From Cheiracanthium punctorium (taxonomy: Eukaryota; Arthropoda; Arachnida; Araneae; Cheiracanthiidae): DNA of 64,000 nt. This document shows, piece after piece, positions 37,198 through 48,157 of the stretch. The notes beneath the pieces are model-generated. The model searched no databases and was not told the origin of the DNA. It worked only from the letters and a program-made list of their open reading frames with translations. The stretch is from assembly GCA_038373885.1 (NCBI GenBank), contig JAWZYV010012274.1:1426001-1490000 (forward strand). The letters are read 5' to 3'. The stretch's first letter is position 1. Each line of letters begins with the position of its first letter. Made by a program: the position numbers and the translations under genes.

Positions 37198-37339
37198 CAT
37201 ATCAATGAGGTTTCTTTTCGAACTAAATTGATTACGCTCTACAACTTAGTAATTCACTTTTTTTCACCTATCTCATACCGTTTTCGAGATACGAAAACTA
37301 ACTCCTCAGTCTTCAACCAGGCGGCGCTGTAAGATGTCT

Positions 37340-37449
37340 CATTCGGTAGCGCATATCCAATTTACTATACTTAGATAACCCGTTTATAAAAATAGCAGCA
37401 GCCGAAATTAAGAGGGTGAAATTGACTTTAGTGGGCATACTGTATATAA
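37340..37449 (+). repeat. Dispersed repeat, inverted partner at 30.3 kb
   Basis: About 110 bp matching the reverse complement of 30268-30381 with a few substitutions and small gaps. Upstream sequence (CGTTTTCGAGATACG..GGCGGCGCTGTAAGATG) is not present at the other copy, so one of the two is truncated. Type unknown. Confidence 0.8.
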
Positions 37450-38157
37450 AATGTATGCATGTATATTCACAAATGCACGAAATGCTTTTATTAAAATTCC
37501 TTAATAAACATGTTCATTCATTTTCAGAATTCTACTTTTTCCTTTAGTATTTTTATGCAAGTTTTTCTTTGAATTAAGATACGAGAAAATTATTTCTAGT
37601 CCTCCACTTTTCTTTTTATCATTAAATTGGAATAAAAAGTTAGTATCAATTTATTTTTACCATCGACTTCTACACTTAATAGCTATAAAATATTATATAT
37701 TTTATATAGATGGATGTGCATCATTTCAAAAATCAAAAAATAGGTGAAAAGCTTTTCTCGTTTTTATTCTACTCTATATATTTTCATTTCCTATAATTCA
37801 CACTTAAATTTATAAAGCATGTTCTCTGAAAAAAGGATTTTTTTGTATGTACGGCTGAGCGCAATGAACCACATATGGAAAATAATATCTTAATCTTTTA
37901 ATTAAAGAATTGTTCTAATTAACTTTGGAAATCTTTGAAGTCAACAATAGAAACAAAAAAGAAAGATAAATCATGCCAAACGTATCAATTGTAAAACACT
38001 TTCCAACACAAAAATATTTTTTGCGTCAAATTTGGCGATTTATTTTCCTTAAAGCTGGCGAGATTTCGGAGATAAGGTGATGTTGTACTATCACTAAAAC
38101 AAATAACAAATCACGTACTATCACTAAATGCAATTTTATGAGACCCTGTAAAAGACC
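37450..38157. other. No recognisable feature
   Basis: AT-rich sequence; a short direct repeat (CACGTACTATCACTAAA / TACTATCACTAAAAC) occurs near 38088-38128. Confidence 0.5.
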
Positions 38158-38323
38158 CAGTGGCGTAGCGAAGGGGGAGGGGTTGGGTGTCTGAACCCCC
38201 CCCCCCTAAAATTTAGCAGAGTTCTATTATTGACTTGAAGAATGCTATCCATAATGTAGATTATCCGTTACATCAGTGCCTAACCCCCCCCCCCCCTAAA
38301 ATCTTTTTCGGGCTACGCTACTG
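38158..38323. mobile_element. hAT-type MITE, 166 bp, perfect 8-bp duplication
   Basis: Ends are CAGTGGCGTAGCGAAGG and the complement of CAGTAGCGTAGCCCG. AAAAGACC flanks both sides (38150-38157, 38324-38331) without mismatch. Two C-rich tracts (CCCCCCCCCCTAAAAT and its echo) lie inside. Termini resemble family 1 but the body differs, so this is a second family. Non-coding. Confidence 0.9.
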
Positions 38324-38394
38324 AAAAGACCTTTAAAAATTTTTTCTATAGTTTAACTAAAGAATGGAGGGGGGGGGGTGACACCGGATGTGCC

Positions 38395-38668
38395 CGCACC
38401 GTGTGACGCGATGCTTAGCGACAATTATACGGACCAAGTGTCTATCATTGCGCACTGACGTCATTTTTCGACGTCCACTCCCGGATTTTCGAGCTGTCCG
38501 GCTCTTGTCCGTCCACTGCTTTCAATCTCTCATCACTGTGCTGGTGTTACGCTGTACACGAGCTGCTATTGCGCCATAGGGAAATCCTCCTTCACGAAGG
38601 ACGATGATTCTCCCTTGTTCAAACTCCGTAAGTTGTTCAAATTTCACCCTCTGTCTTCGACGAGGCAT
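38395..38668 (-). pseudogene. Tc1-like transposase, N-terminal remnant
   Basis: The minus-strand frame begins at the ATG ending at 38668 with MPRRRQRVKFEQLTEFEQGR, then VLREGGFPYGAIAARVQRN: the first helix-turn-helix of the paired-like DNA-binding domain of Tc1/Tcb1-type transposases. A TGA (38522-38524) falls where family members have Trp, and the same frame continues beyond it as KQWTDKSRTARKSGSGRRK, containing the GRRK AT-hook-like linker. Homology is lost near 38395 at a G-rich tract, so the second helix-turn-helix and the whole DDE domain are missing. Premature stop plus truncation make it inactive. A hAT MITE has inserted 10 bp upstream of the start codon. Confidence 0.85.
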
Positions 38669-38677
38669 AGTTAAGTC

Positions 38678-38799
38678 TAGGGATGGACGCGAGACGAGAC
38701 ACGCATTTTTAACATTATGATATAGGGATTTTCCGAGACGAGACAGAGCTTTTAGGTTGTTTTGCGAGACGCCTATTTTTCGCCTCGCGTCCATCCCTA
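38678..38799. mobile_element. hAT-type MITE rich in GAGACGAGAC motifs
   Basis: Begins TAGGGATGGACGCGAG and ends with its complement CTCGCGTCCATCCCTA. Flanking octamers GTTAAGTC (38670-38677) and GTTACGTC (38800-38807) match at 7 of 8. The 122-bp body is dominated by GCGAGACGAGACA-like repeats on both strands. Related repeats lie at 43068-43165 and 46428-46563. The TAGGGATGG terminus and 8-bp duplication place it in hAT. Confidence 0.85.
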
Positions 38800-38807
38800 G
38801 TTACGTC

Positions 38808-39291
38808 TCACTCACGTTTACCACAAACAGATAAACATAGAATATTTTAAGCATGCCGCTACAGCCCTTTATTTATACGGTTTCAGCAGCAGTCCAGTGG
38901 GAGCTGCTCAGCCCACGCATGCATGGTGGCTTTGAAATTAAAATCACTTGCTCTACACAGTATAATTGTATTTCCTGAAAATGTCAGCTCAGTCGCATCA
39001 TTCTTTTACGCTGTTGCATTTTTTAAAAACATGAGTTTATAAATAAAGTGTCAATTTAAAAATTTAAAAGAATTTGAAAATGTTTTAAAAATTGTTTAAA
39101 AAATTTGGATTTTTCATACTGGAAAAGAAGAAAATGTATAATGTAGCTATGTTTCTGCTTTTAGGGAACATAATATGACTGCATGTATTAAAGAAATAAC
39201 ACTTGTAGTCATTGGCAAATCCAGAGGGAGGAGACTCGGTGGCACTTGACCCTTTACCGGATATATTAAGACTGTTTATGTTTTAAATATA
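38808..39291. other. No gene; possible flank of the Tc1-like remnant
   Basis: The stretch upstream (minus-strand sense) of the Tc1-like start is GC-richer to about 38950 (AGCAGCAGTCCAGTGGGAGC), perhaps the element's 5' flank. The rest is AT-rich. No terminal repeat was found. Confidence 0.4.
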
Positions 39292-39332
39292 CAGGGTGAC
39301 TGCTAATTCATGGTACAAACTTTGGGGGCTGG

Positions 39333-39655
39333 TACAGGACACTGTAACAATCACATTTTGTATAGGAATGTATGGTCAAAAGTGAAGCGTCGAAACAAAC
39401 AAATTATGGTCAAAAGTGAAGCGTCGAAGCACAAACTCAGGAAAACACAAATTATGGTCTAAAGTGAAGCGTCGATGCACAAACACAGGAACGAACAAAT
39501 GATATGGAAAGTACAGGACACTGTAACAATCACATTTTGTATAGGAATGTATGGTCAAAAGTGAAGTGTCGAAACAAAAACACAGGAAAGAACAAATTAT
39601 GGTCAAAAGTGAAGCGTCGATGCACAAACACAGGAACGAACAAATGATAAGGAAA
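39333..39655. repeat. Tandem expansion of subterminal repeat
   Basis: The phrase ATGGTCAAAAGTGAAGCGTC followed by GA(A/T)..CACAAA(C)..CAGGAA..ACAAAT recurs about five times (from about 39370, 39406, 39454, 39550 and 39599), spaced about 36-57 bases. A longer unit, including TACAGGACACTGTAACAATC through the terminal repeat, is duplicated at 39332-39386 and 39511-39566. The left terminus has therefore undergone segmental duplication. Confidence 0.85.
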
Positions 39656-39717
39656 GTGTTTTATTTTCATAACCTCGTTTACAAATGGAAATTAATTTAC
39701 AATAAGCGTTCAATATT

Positions 39718-40100
39718 TCATCCATCAGCATTGATACGTGCTTGACAGCATCGATGCAGCAATTGACGAACACTTTCAAAGATACCAGGCATTTCATGCA
39801 CACGTGCAGCAGCTACGGATACTCGAGCAACGAGATCTTCATCTGAGTCTGCTGGAGTGGCATAAACATCACTCTTCAAATGTCCCCATAAAAAGAAATC
39901 GAGGGGCGTCTAGTCGGGAGACCGAGATAACCAAGAGAAGATCCACTACGTCCAATCCATCGCATGCCAAATGTCGCATTCAAGTACTGACGAACATCTA
40001 GGGTGAAGTGGGTAGCGCCCCATCATGCTGAAACCACATAATCTAATGGTTTCTAATGGTGAATGGGCGAAAACCGAAACGAGAATGGCCTCTTCTCCAA
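39718..40100 (-). pseudogene. Mariner-like transposase C-terminal remnant
   Basis: The minus strand reads SRSPD*TPLDFFLWGHLK (stop codon at the position of Leu) then SDVYATPADSDEDLVARVSV and a C-terminal tail ending at the TGA 39718-39720. Further upstream, in other frames, a degraded GFSMMGRYPLH corresponds to the HDGAPAH catalytic block. The first catalytic Asp and the DNA-binding domain are deleted. It belongs to the same SPDLTPLDFFLWG family as the remnants at 34.8 and 35.9 kb and is enclosed by its own terminal repeats. Confidence 0.85.
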
Positions 40101-40296
40101 ATCAACGCCGACTGGCCATCTACCGGCAACGGAAGCAACTACTAACCCGTTTTCTCCTCCGTCTCCTGCATTTGTTCTTTACTGTTTTTGTGCTTCGACA
40201 GTTCACTTTTGACCATACATTCCTATAGAAAATGTGATTGTTACAATGTACTGTACCAGGCCTTAAAGTTTGTACCATGAATTAGCAGTCACCCTG

Positions 40297-41320
40297 TATA
40301 TTGTATTGATTAATAAAAATCAAGATTGATCGATTTTGTAAACTCAGAAAATGATGAGTTTATTTTGTTAATTAAAATGCACGTATAAAAGAAGAGAGAC
40401 AAAAAAAAGGAGGGAAATATATTCCTCCCTCACACAGAATTTTTTTCTGAATCCATCTCTGCTTGTATTTTTAATGAAGCTCAGCTAGCTCACAAGTTGG
40501 AAATTTATGCCTCCCAGAAAATAAAGTTACTGTTTCTATTCTCTAAAGGTCTCTCGTTCATATACTTGCAGTAGGAAATCGAATAATTTATCCATAGGAA
40601 ACTATGTGCTTTCTAGCGAAGGATATATCCACCCTCTCATTCATGTAGTCAAAAACAAGTTTCGATTTCCAGAAGGTGGGAAAGGTATAGCTTTTCACAT
40701 AAGTCTTGATTACTGTGTGATAATGTTAACAAAAAAAAAAAAAAAAATCTAAATTTTGGGGGATCCTCTCCCATTCTGGCCATATTCATATACTAGTGTA
40801 ATACTTCTATGGTTATATCTCTGCCCACCCTTCCGCAGCCTCCACCCAGTTATGCCCACAGAGAAATCTACTTAAACCGCCACGAAAGGTGTTTGTCTTG
40901 CCAAATGGGTGAGCTCATGGTCGGTGCAATGTTGGTTTTTCCTCTGAACACCGTTTCAGTAACAGCCAAGCATAGAATACTATTTTTCAGAGAGAGCGTT
41001 GGCCAAACGTGGCAACCCGAAGCGGGAGAGTGATTCACGGGACGGGAATAGACTAGATGATGGGGGAGAGAGGGGATACAAGGGGGGAGGAGGGACGTTT
41101 CACCAATTATTACATGTTCTCCCAGAGCAAGTAGACAACCGGGGGAGGAGGGTTCTACTAGAAAGCAATAGTATAAGTCTATGACACGACGAATAGGTTG
41201 AGACGGGGGGGAGGGGGAGTCTGGTCGTCTGGGCGGATTTTTCAAATTATCGGTGAACTAAACCAGAACCATTTTCAAACAATGCTGCAAAATCCAGTCT
41301 TGTATTATTCACTGGAACTC

Positions 41321-41365
<45 letters not shown>

Positions 41366-41798
41366 TTATGATACACTGATAAGCATTAAGTAACAAGGAG
41401 TACAGTAAACTAATAGTATATGTACAAAAATTTCATTTTTTTTCCCACCAAGGAAAGAAGTATGACACACCAAGTATGACAGAGTAGACATGTACTTATT
41501 AGTTAATAATAATTTGAACAGCTATTTATTTAAACGTCATAGGGCATTCATAATACTTGTTACCTGCCAAATAATATGTATAAACACTAAAATGTTCATT
41601 TTAAGTTCCAATTAACTTTTTGTCTACTAACTCTGCATAGTAACAGAGTGAACATGTCTCATCTTTTTTAAATCTAAAAAAAAAATTGTCATTTGCTGTG
41701 TGAAAAGTGAGCGAATTATGTTGTATATTCCTAAATGAAATAGTTTTCTAGCTGTAATAATATGAGCCCGATCAAAGCAAGTGTGAACTGCCCAACAG

Positions 41799-41831
<33 letters not shown>

Positions 41832-43067
41832 GAGCCCTACACAACACCCTACCCCGGTAAAAAAAATTGTATATTCTGAAAAGTTTTTTATGTCCCCTTC
41901 CCCCCCCCCCCTTCAAATACAAAGTTTTATTCTGAAAATAGTCTAAATAATGAAAGAATCTATATGATGTCATTGAAACAGACAAAGATACAGATGATGT
42001 TAGTGAAAAGTAATGTCGAAACTGAAAAGATAGGCTATTGATTAAAATTAGTTTATACAAGTGTAAATTTGAATCATTTTTACTGTACATAGCTCATAAT
42101 TCAGAAAGACTACAACTTGAGAACTTCTTTCTCTTATGCAATTTTATTGCAAAAATTTAAAAGTGGAAAATACGAGATTTTTGGGCCCCTAAAATTTGCT
42201 GGCCCTGGATAATCGCTCCCCTTGCCTTGCCAGTAATAGGGCCCTGATAACAATTTAAAGTTCCGGAAAAACAGTTTTTTAACACACGTTGCAAGCAAAA
42301 ATTGTAACACTGTTTGACAGGTTACCCAGAGTATCTTTCTATGGAAGAAAGGGGGATCCAACGTGTCTAGATCCCCTCCCCTCCCCAAAATCCTCAGTAT
42401 ATTATAACACAACACTATCATGAAACTTTTTTTTTTTTTTTCGCCATTACCTTTTGCTATAGGGGAACTTCATTGCAACCAGACATAGAAAGAGACACGA
42501 TTGGGAAAATTACACGGATCTCGTTCAAGGCCAGATTCTCGGCACTCTCGGATCGATTTTTCATTCATAACATTTTCATTTATTCCATGACCCGCAGGGA
42601 GAAAGTCGCACACGCGCAGTTAATTTTTATGAGGTCATTTTATTCGCGCGTATTCGTGTTCATTAATTTCGATCATAAAATTTTGTAACTTGGATACTTG
42701 GATGTAGAAGTCTGCGATCCCGCCGTGTTTTAAATCGGCGTTCTTCGGCGTCAAAAAAAAAGATTTTTTTTAATAACTAATTTCATTTTACAAAGAATAA
42801 AAAGTACTTATTATTAATGAATGAAATGACAGTCAACTAATATTCATTTTTTTATCTAGCAAAAAGTTGGAATTTACAGGTAGATAAAGTGAATATTGAC
42901 ATAATCCAAGGTAATTTGATTAAAGGGAGTCACTTTTTACACAGTAAGACACAGACCGACAACCTCTGGCCCGCGGAACATATCATAACCCCGTATAAAC
43001 CCATATAAACCATTCAAAATCCCATATAAATCCCAATTATACGGCCCGCGACTTCGCTAAAGAGAAT
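40297..43067. other. No gene; low-complexity and G-rich patches
   Basis: A GC-richer patch at about 40800-41240 has polypurine G-runs and a 125-residue minus frame (40868-41245) without recognisable motif. It includes a pyrimidine-rich CCACCCTTCCGCAG that could be an acceptor by chance. Homopolymers lie at 40731-40747, 41324-41364 (T) and 41803-41829 (A). The stretch 42170-42400 has GGGCCC and CCCCTCCCC patches typical of hAT termini, but no matched pair was found. Confidence 0.4.
41324..41364. repeat. Poly(T) tract, 41 bases
   Basis: Uninterrupted T run; slippage tract or reversed poly(A) tail. No duplication was detected around it. Confidence 0.9.
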
Positions 43068-43165
43068 GGACGCGAGACAAGAAACAGGACTCTCTCTCGT
43101 TTCGTCGCGCGTCTCGCAGAGAAATTGCCTGTCTTGTCACGCGCGAGACGTCTCGCGAGTTTCTC
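43068..43165. repeat. GAGACG-rich repeat, degraded copy
   Basis: Begins GAATGGACGCGAGACAAG and carries CGTCGCGCGTCTCGCAGAG and CGCGAGACGTCTCGCGAG. It is related to the hAT MITE at 38678-38799 by the GGACGCGAGAC terminus and repeated GAGACG motifs. One end is decayed and no target duplication is visible. Confidence 0.65.
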
Positions 43166-43776
43166 AAAATTAAGGACTGCGATTTTGTTATCCTATTTTT
43201 AGTAACATTAATACTATTTTATTGAAAATTAATATTAATAATAACAATTATAGTTATATATATACATATTACCATATTAGTGCATATATTAGTCAGTATA
43301 TTAACTCATATGTGCATTTGAAGTGATAAAAATTCAGATTTAATCCGTTTATATAATGTGACATGACACCGAAAAAATATTTGTTTTTATTTATTTATTT
43401 CCGGAACTGCGGAAATGTAATATGTATGGTTGATGGGTGTTTTATTTGCTTTTGAAATTATATAGAGCTTTGAATTTTGTTAGAAATGTGAACTCAGGAC
43501 ATGTTGCGCAAATAAAATTTTAATCTAATTAAGCGGCGCCAAAGTGAGGAATAGTGACTTCATAAAAGTTTCAATGGGGATGGGATCATTATAGTGAAGC
43601 CTGCTTATATCCCTTCTCGTTTTAGTGTATGAGATATGGGTTTCATATTTAATCGAGAACCCGGGTTTAACCTGTTCATTCTCACCATCAAAAGGAAGAG
43701 ACAACAGAGAATACTTGTGACCAGGGTTGTTTCTCAATACGGAGCTTTGAATGCTCTGCTGATACCCAGCGTTGTA

Positions 43777-45337
43777 CAGTGCGTCCCAAAAGTTTATAGA
43801 CTAGTGTTTTTTTTTTTTTTTTTGAGAGTAAATTAAACAAGTAAGAAAGACGAAAGAAGTTATGCAAATATGTATTGATGCAACAGAATAGTAAAATGCT
43901 TAAAGTACTTCAAACAGTCATAAATTTAATATAAAAAAATAAAAACGAAATAATGCTGTCCCAAAAATATATAGACAACCGGTGTTAAAAGTTGATTGAA
44001 GTAATGATCTCCAAATTTGCATGTTTCAAGGTCATGTACTGGTCATTCAATTGCTTTTTGAGATAAAAGCAAAGCTGTCTTTCTTCGACTGATTGTAAAG
44101 ATGCCTCGCAACGTGCAGTTTTCCGAAACTGAAATTGCCCAAATCTATCGTTTGGATGCTCGTGGAATGAAAGTTGTAGATATTGCAAGGAAACTTGGAC
44201 GCAGTACGGCTGGTATTTATCGAATTTTGGCAAAGGCGGCAATTTGAAAACAAAATCTCGCACTGGGCAACCAAAAAAAAAACAACAACTAAACGGTAAG
44301 ACAGACAGATCTTCAAGTTATCTTCAATCCAGAACTTGTCTGTACGGTCAATTTCTAGACCACCAAGTCACCATCCCAGTATCAAAATCCACGGTGCATA
44401 GACGGCAGCAGGTAAGTAAATTGCTTGCGGAAAATGCTTCGTTCCCAAACTTGACAAAAGGCATAAAGACACTCGTGTTCAGTGAGCTCGAAAGCATATG
44501 AACTGGACAGATGAACGGTCGAGTGTTCTGTTCAGTGATCAAAAGAAGTTCAATTTAGATGGCCCCCCGATGGACGATATACGCAAAGAGCCGAAAACTT
44601 TTTTCAGCAGACAGCAAGGAGGGGGTTCACTCATGGTATGGGAAGCATTTTCCTATAATGGAACTACCGATATTGTTTTTTAAAAGGTCGTCATGTTCCG
44701 AAGATTACCAGAAAATGCTTGAAGTACAGTGACTCCCATTCGGAAAGCTGCTAGGGGAGGGGGGGGGGGAAATTGGATATATCAGCAAGACAGTTGCTCC
44801 ATTCACGTCTCATACTCCACAATGCAGTGGTTTAGACGAAACCAAGTAGCTGTTGTGGACTGGCCAGCCCTAAGTCCTGACCTGAACCCAGTGGAGAACC
44901 TTTGGGGAATATTAGCTGAAGACGTATATGCTAATGGGCGTCAATTTGCAACAGTTCAGGATCTAAAGCTGCAAATTGAAAGAAGTTGGTTTTCTCTAAA
45001 GCCAGAATCTCTTCAAACTTATTTCGAGTATGCCTAATCGAGTTTTTGAAGTAATTAGAAAAAATGGCTCAAAAATGTGAATGTTAAAGGGAAAAAAATG
45101 AATTGTCTATAAACTTTTGGAACACTAAGTTTTCATTTTTAGTTTTTATCGCAAAATCTGTGATTGTGTGATATTATTTTTGTATAGTATTATTATTGTC
45201 TTGATGTTAATTATAATTAAAAATGCTTTTTGAAATATTTATTCATCTTTTCCAATTGTAAAATGAAAAGAAAAAAAAAAAAAAAAAAAAGAAAAGAAAA
45301 AAAAAAAAACTTGTGTATAAGCTTTTGGGGCGCACTG
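43777..45337 (+). mobile_element. Tc1 element with doubled terminal repeats, 1561 bp
   Basis: Outer termini are CAGTGCGTCCCAAAAGTTTA.. at 43777 and the complement of CAGTGCGCCCCAAAAGCTTA at 45337. The left flank is TA (43775-43776); the right flank is TG, probably a mutated TA. A second, inner copy occurs at each end: TGTCCCAAAAATATATAGAC at about 43957-43976 and, inverted, GTCTATAAACTTTTGGAAC at 45105-45123. This IR/DR layout is known from Sleeping Beauty and Tc3-type Tc1 elements, where both copies bind transposase. The body encodes a decayed DD34E transposase. The length is normal for a full Tc1 element. A/T homopolymers in both ends (T run 43807-43823, A runs 45271-45310) suggest ageing. 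Confidence 0.9.
44101..45037 (+). pseudogene. Tc1 (DD34E) transposase pseudogene
   Basis: Starts at ATG 44101 with MPRNVQFSETEIAQIYRLDA, VVDIARKLGRSTAGIYRIL: an intact first helix-turn-helix. A frameshift near 44234 moves the frame to GGNLKTKSRTGQPKK, the basic linker. Further shifts occur near 44500 and between 44680 and 44760 (a G run). The catalytic parts remain readable: the first Asp in VLFSDQKKFNLDG, then GGGSLMVWEAF, the second Asp in IYQQDSCSIH and the Glu in SPDLNPVENLWG, with exactly 34 residues between the last two. The C-terminus ends at the TAA 45035-45037. Key residues survive, but at least three frame changes make the gene inactive. The usual length is about 340 residues, which the span fits. 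Confidence 0.9.
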
Positions 45338-46427
45338 TGTTAGCAAAATTGCTTCAGAAGATCATTCATTTACGTTCGCATAGCTTGGCTTATGGTGAAA
45401 GAAGCATTTTTAATAACTGATGAAACATTTTAATTATATATATTAATTTATTTAAGAGAAAAATATGAAATATCCATAAGATTTAATTACATGCGTATTC
45501 ATCCATTTTGATGAAATATATAGCGAATATTATTAGCAAACAAAAAATCACAATTATTAAGTAGTACATTTGGGCTAATCAAAAGAATACTCTAAAAAGA
45601 AGTTCTCTAACAATATGATTGAATTCCACTGGTTTTTATTTACAAGTAACCATTACTCTGCCCAAATTAATAAATGAATGGTTTCTTTTAAAAAAATCAT
45701 TCTGTAATTATTATATACAAATTTGGAGGGTTTTTTTCCCATAAAATTATCTAGATAGACGATATACAGTAGAACTTTTCCCAGATTTCATCCAATATTT
45801 TGAGTGGAAAACGTCTTACAAGGAGAAGCACTAAGCATAAATGATGAAAAGTATAAAAATATTTCTTTTATGAAAGATAATTGAAGTATTATATTATAGT
45901 TTTTTTTCTTTTCTTAAAATGAAATTTCAAAAGTACGAACAGGAGTGTCTATAATAGCCATCCCTGGATACGTCTATAAATGTAAGTAATTTTAATATTC
46001 AATTTAGGAAATTTTAAAAAGACTTTGCATTGCGAAACTCAACAGCAGTCAAAAATGGGTTAAAACGCTTGTGATATTAAAAGAGGCCCCTTCTAAATAT
46101 GGTCAGGCTTTGAACTTACCGTACCGCCATTCCTTTGTTTATTTACTATTTTTCTCTCTTCTGTCTTCTCTCTGTTTTCTTTTTCTTCCAGTTTCTTTCT
46201 TTATCCACTCCTTTGTGCGTTTTGCATATCCCTCGTTCTGTCCTAATTTTAAATGTTACGTCTTTGTGTGTATTGTTGAGTGCTGGTAGTATACAGGAAC
46301 AATAACGAAGGAGACTCAAGTTAAACGGTAGAGGCTTCAGGGAAAATGTACCCTCCCTTCTCAGGATGGCATACCTTCTCAAATACAGTACTACAATTCT
46401 GACTGAAAAGTAATTCGTATCGTAAAT
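45338..46427. other. AT-rich, no gene
   Basis: No coding or element signal. The frames at 46071-46289 and 46146-46382 are low-complexity. Confidence 0.5.
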
Positions 46428-46563
46428 TTATGCGAGACGAGAAATTCTCGCAAGACAAGACTTTGTCTCGTCTCGCAAAAAATTTGCCTGCCTCGTCTCT
46501 TCTCGCAATGCGAGACGAGCACGCGAGACAATGCGGGATTTCTCGCGTCTCGCGTCCATCCCT
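46428..46563. repeat. GAGACG-rich repeat, hAT-like, partial
   Basis: TGCGAGACGAGAAATTCTCG at the left, then repeated CTCGTCTCGC and GCGAGACGAGCACGCGAGAC, ending CGCGTCCATCCCTA, which is the exact terminus of the MITE at 38678-38799. The left TAGGGATGG end is missing. This is a longer family member truncated on one side. Confidence 0.7.
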
Positions 46564-47044
46564 AATTCCTTCTGCAAGAGATTGAATGAGAACATCTATT
46601 GAACATATCCCTAGAGGGTGAACGCTTACTGGTATATTGATGAAGTGCAGTTTAAGTTTTCAAATGCACGAACTACGACGTATAACAGGTCTGATTTTGC
46701 ACTTGGAGTCTCTCCTACATACATTTTACGTAGGCTCCTCAATTAACAACTGTAGTACTAGAGTCTCCATTCTTTTTGCCTGCCCCATCACTCCTTAATT
46801 TGCCTTATAAACTTCAGTTTGACACATTGAGTTATTGACCCGGACGTCCGCTTCGACCGTATGAAATATAAGCATACAAATCACTACACAATATGATGTT
46901 CATAAAATTTGAAAGAATTGTTTTTATGAGGTGTAACGATATATAACGATTATGTAGACTTTATTATCAGAGTAACACAGCCGTTAAAATAGTTCTCTAA
47001 GTTCAAGTACAAAAATCATTTTTCGATTGGGACATGATTATGTT
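46564..47044. other. No recognisable feature
   Basis: Nothing coding; no repeat boundary recognised. Confidence 0.5.
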
Positions 47045-47426
47045 AGAGATGAGTTGGGGCTCATTATTTAAAGCTCGAGCCCGAGGACTTTTAATTCGAT
47101 CCCGCCCGAGACCGAAATTTCAGCTAACAGATAAATAAAATTCAATTACTTCATTGATAGAATATCATAAATTCTGCCGTTTGTGCAAATTAAAGACAAA
47201 TATAGTAGCAAACTCTTAATGCTCTTTCTAATCCTTTATATTCAAGTTTATCAAATAATATATTTAGTTTATTTCTTCCATGAATCACTTTTTAAAGTTT
47301 GTTTACAAGGAGTATGTTCAATAAAGGAGAAATTTCTCACGAGCTCGATCCCGAATTACAATCGTGGATTTCAGAGTCCGGTTTGGGCCCGGACTCGAAC
47401 TTCTGACTCGGGCCGTCTTATCTCTA
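47045..47426. mobile_element. Candidate hAT-like MITE (TAGAGATGAG ends)
   Basis: AGAGATGAGTTGGGGCTC at the left and ..CGGGCCGTCTTATCTCTA at the right are inverted; CTCGAGCCCGAGG and CCCGCCCGAGACC near the left are mirrored by GGCCCGGACTCGAAC near the right. Flanks ATTATGTT and ATTACGGT agree at 6 of 8. The middle is AT-rich and non-coding. Confidence 0.6.
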
Positions 47427-48089
47427 ATTACGGTATCCTTTTTCTGTAAGGACTGACTATGAATCCTAAATTTTGCTACGTAGAATCTATCACCAAGAAA
47501 TAAATGTTTCATTATATGGAAATGCCACTTAATATTCAAATATCGCTAATATAACTCTAAATAAATAAACTGCATGTCTGCATGTAAATTAGTTATCGGT
47601 ATTTGCTTCTTGCGATCCCATCAATGTTGGCATTCAGTTGCGATGCACCCACTGCTGTACACGACTCTAATATAGAATGTCTAAATCTTCGCTTTCCTCA
47701 GCAGCTTTCTGGCGTATCTTATCTGCTTTTTAAATAATTGAAAAAACCTCAAATTTTATATGAGGTATGGTGAGGTAAAATAGTATAAAAACAAGCAATT
47801 TGTATTCGTGGCCTATTTTCTGTCACTAATTATATTAAACATTGTTAGCCACCCATTATGTACCCCCATAACAAAATGGCTAATACCTTCAGGCCGTTGT
47901 AATGGCCAACATCTAATCAGGAAGTGTCCGCCCGTTAATTATAATTGTAGCATGCTATATTTCTGTATTACTTTATGCAATGCATTCATCCCCCTTAATA
48001 CCTGAAAAGATTTTATGCAGTTATATTAGTTTTAGATTTAAAAAAAAAGAAAAAATTAATCTTTATTAAGAGCTGTTTTTTCCATAAAA
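47427..48089. other. No recognisable feature
   Basis: AT-rich; short frames without known relatives. Confidence 0.5.
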
Positions 48090-48107
48090 GTGGGGGTAAA
48101 ATGGGCA

Positions 48108-48112
<5 letters not shown>

Positions 48113-48152
<40 letters not shown>
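48113..48152. repeat. Poly(T) tract, 40 bases
   Basis: Uninterrupted T run directly after the first GGGTAAAATGGG motif. Confidence 0.9.

Positions 48153-48157
<5 letters not shown>

Larger units (their letters stand above)
39292..40296 (-). mobile_element. Mariner-like element, deleted, ~100-bp inverted termini
   Basis: The left end CAGGGTGACTGCTAATTC and the right end (complement) are bounded outward by TA on both sides. The inverted homology runs about 95-100 bp: GGTACAAACTTT, CTGGTACAG, TGTAACAATCACATTTT, TATAGGAATGTATGGTC, AAAAGTGAA. The 1005-bp body carries only the C-terminal part of a minus-strand transposase and an expanded tandem repeat next to the left terminus. The TA duplication and the transposase family identify a Tc1/mariner-superfamily element reduced to a non-autonomous derivative. 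Confidence 0.9.

Noticed and set aside
39370..39650. Regularly spaced repeats that might suggest a CRISPR array
   Set aside because: Spacing is irregular, the spacers are near-identical, and the block lies within the terminus of a mariner-like element in a eukaryotic genome.
40868..41245. 125-residue minus-strand frame in a G-rich patch
   Set aside because: Pro/Ser-rich translation of polypurine sequence with no domain; no splice or codon evidence.
41731..42090. 119-residue minus-strand frame
   Set aside because: Depends on a 27-base A run giving poly-Phe; not a plausible protein.
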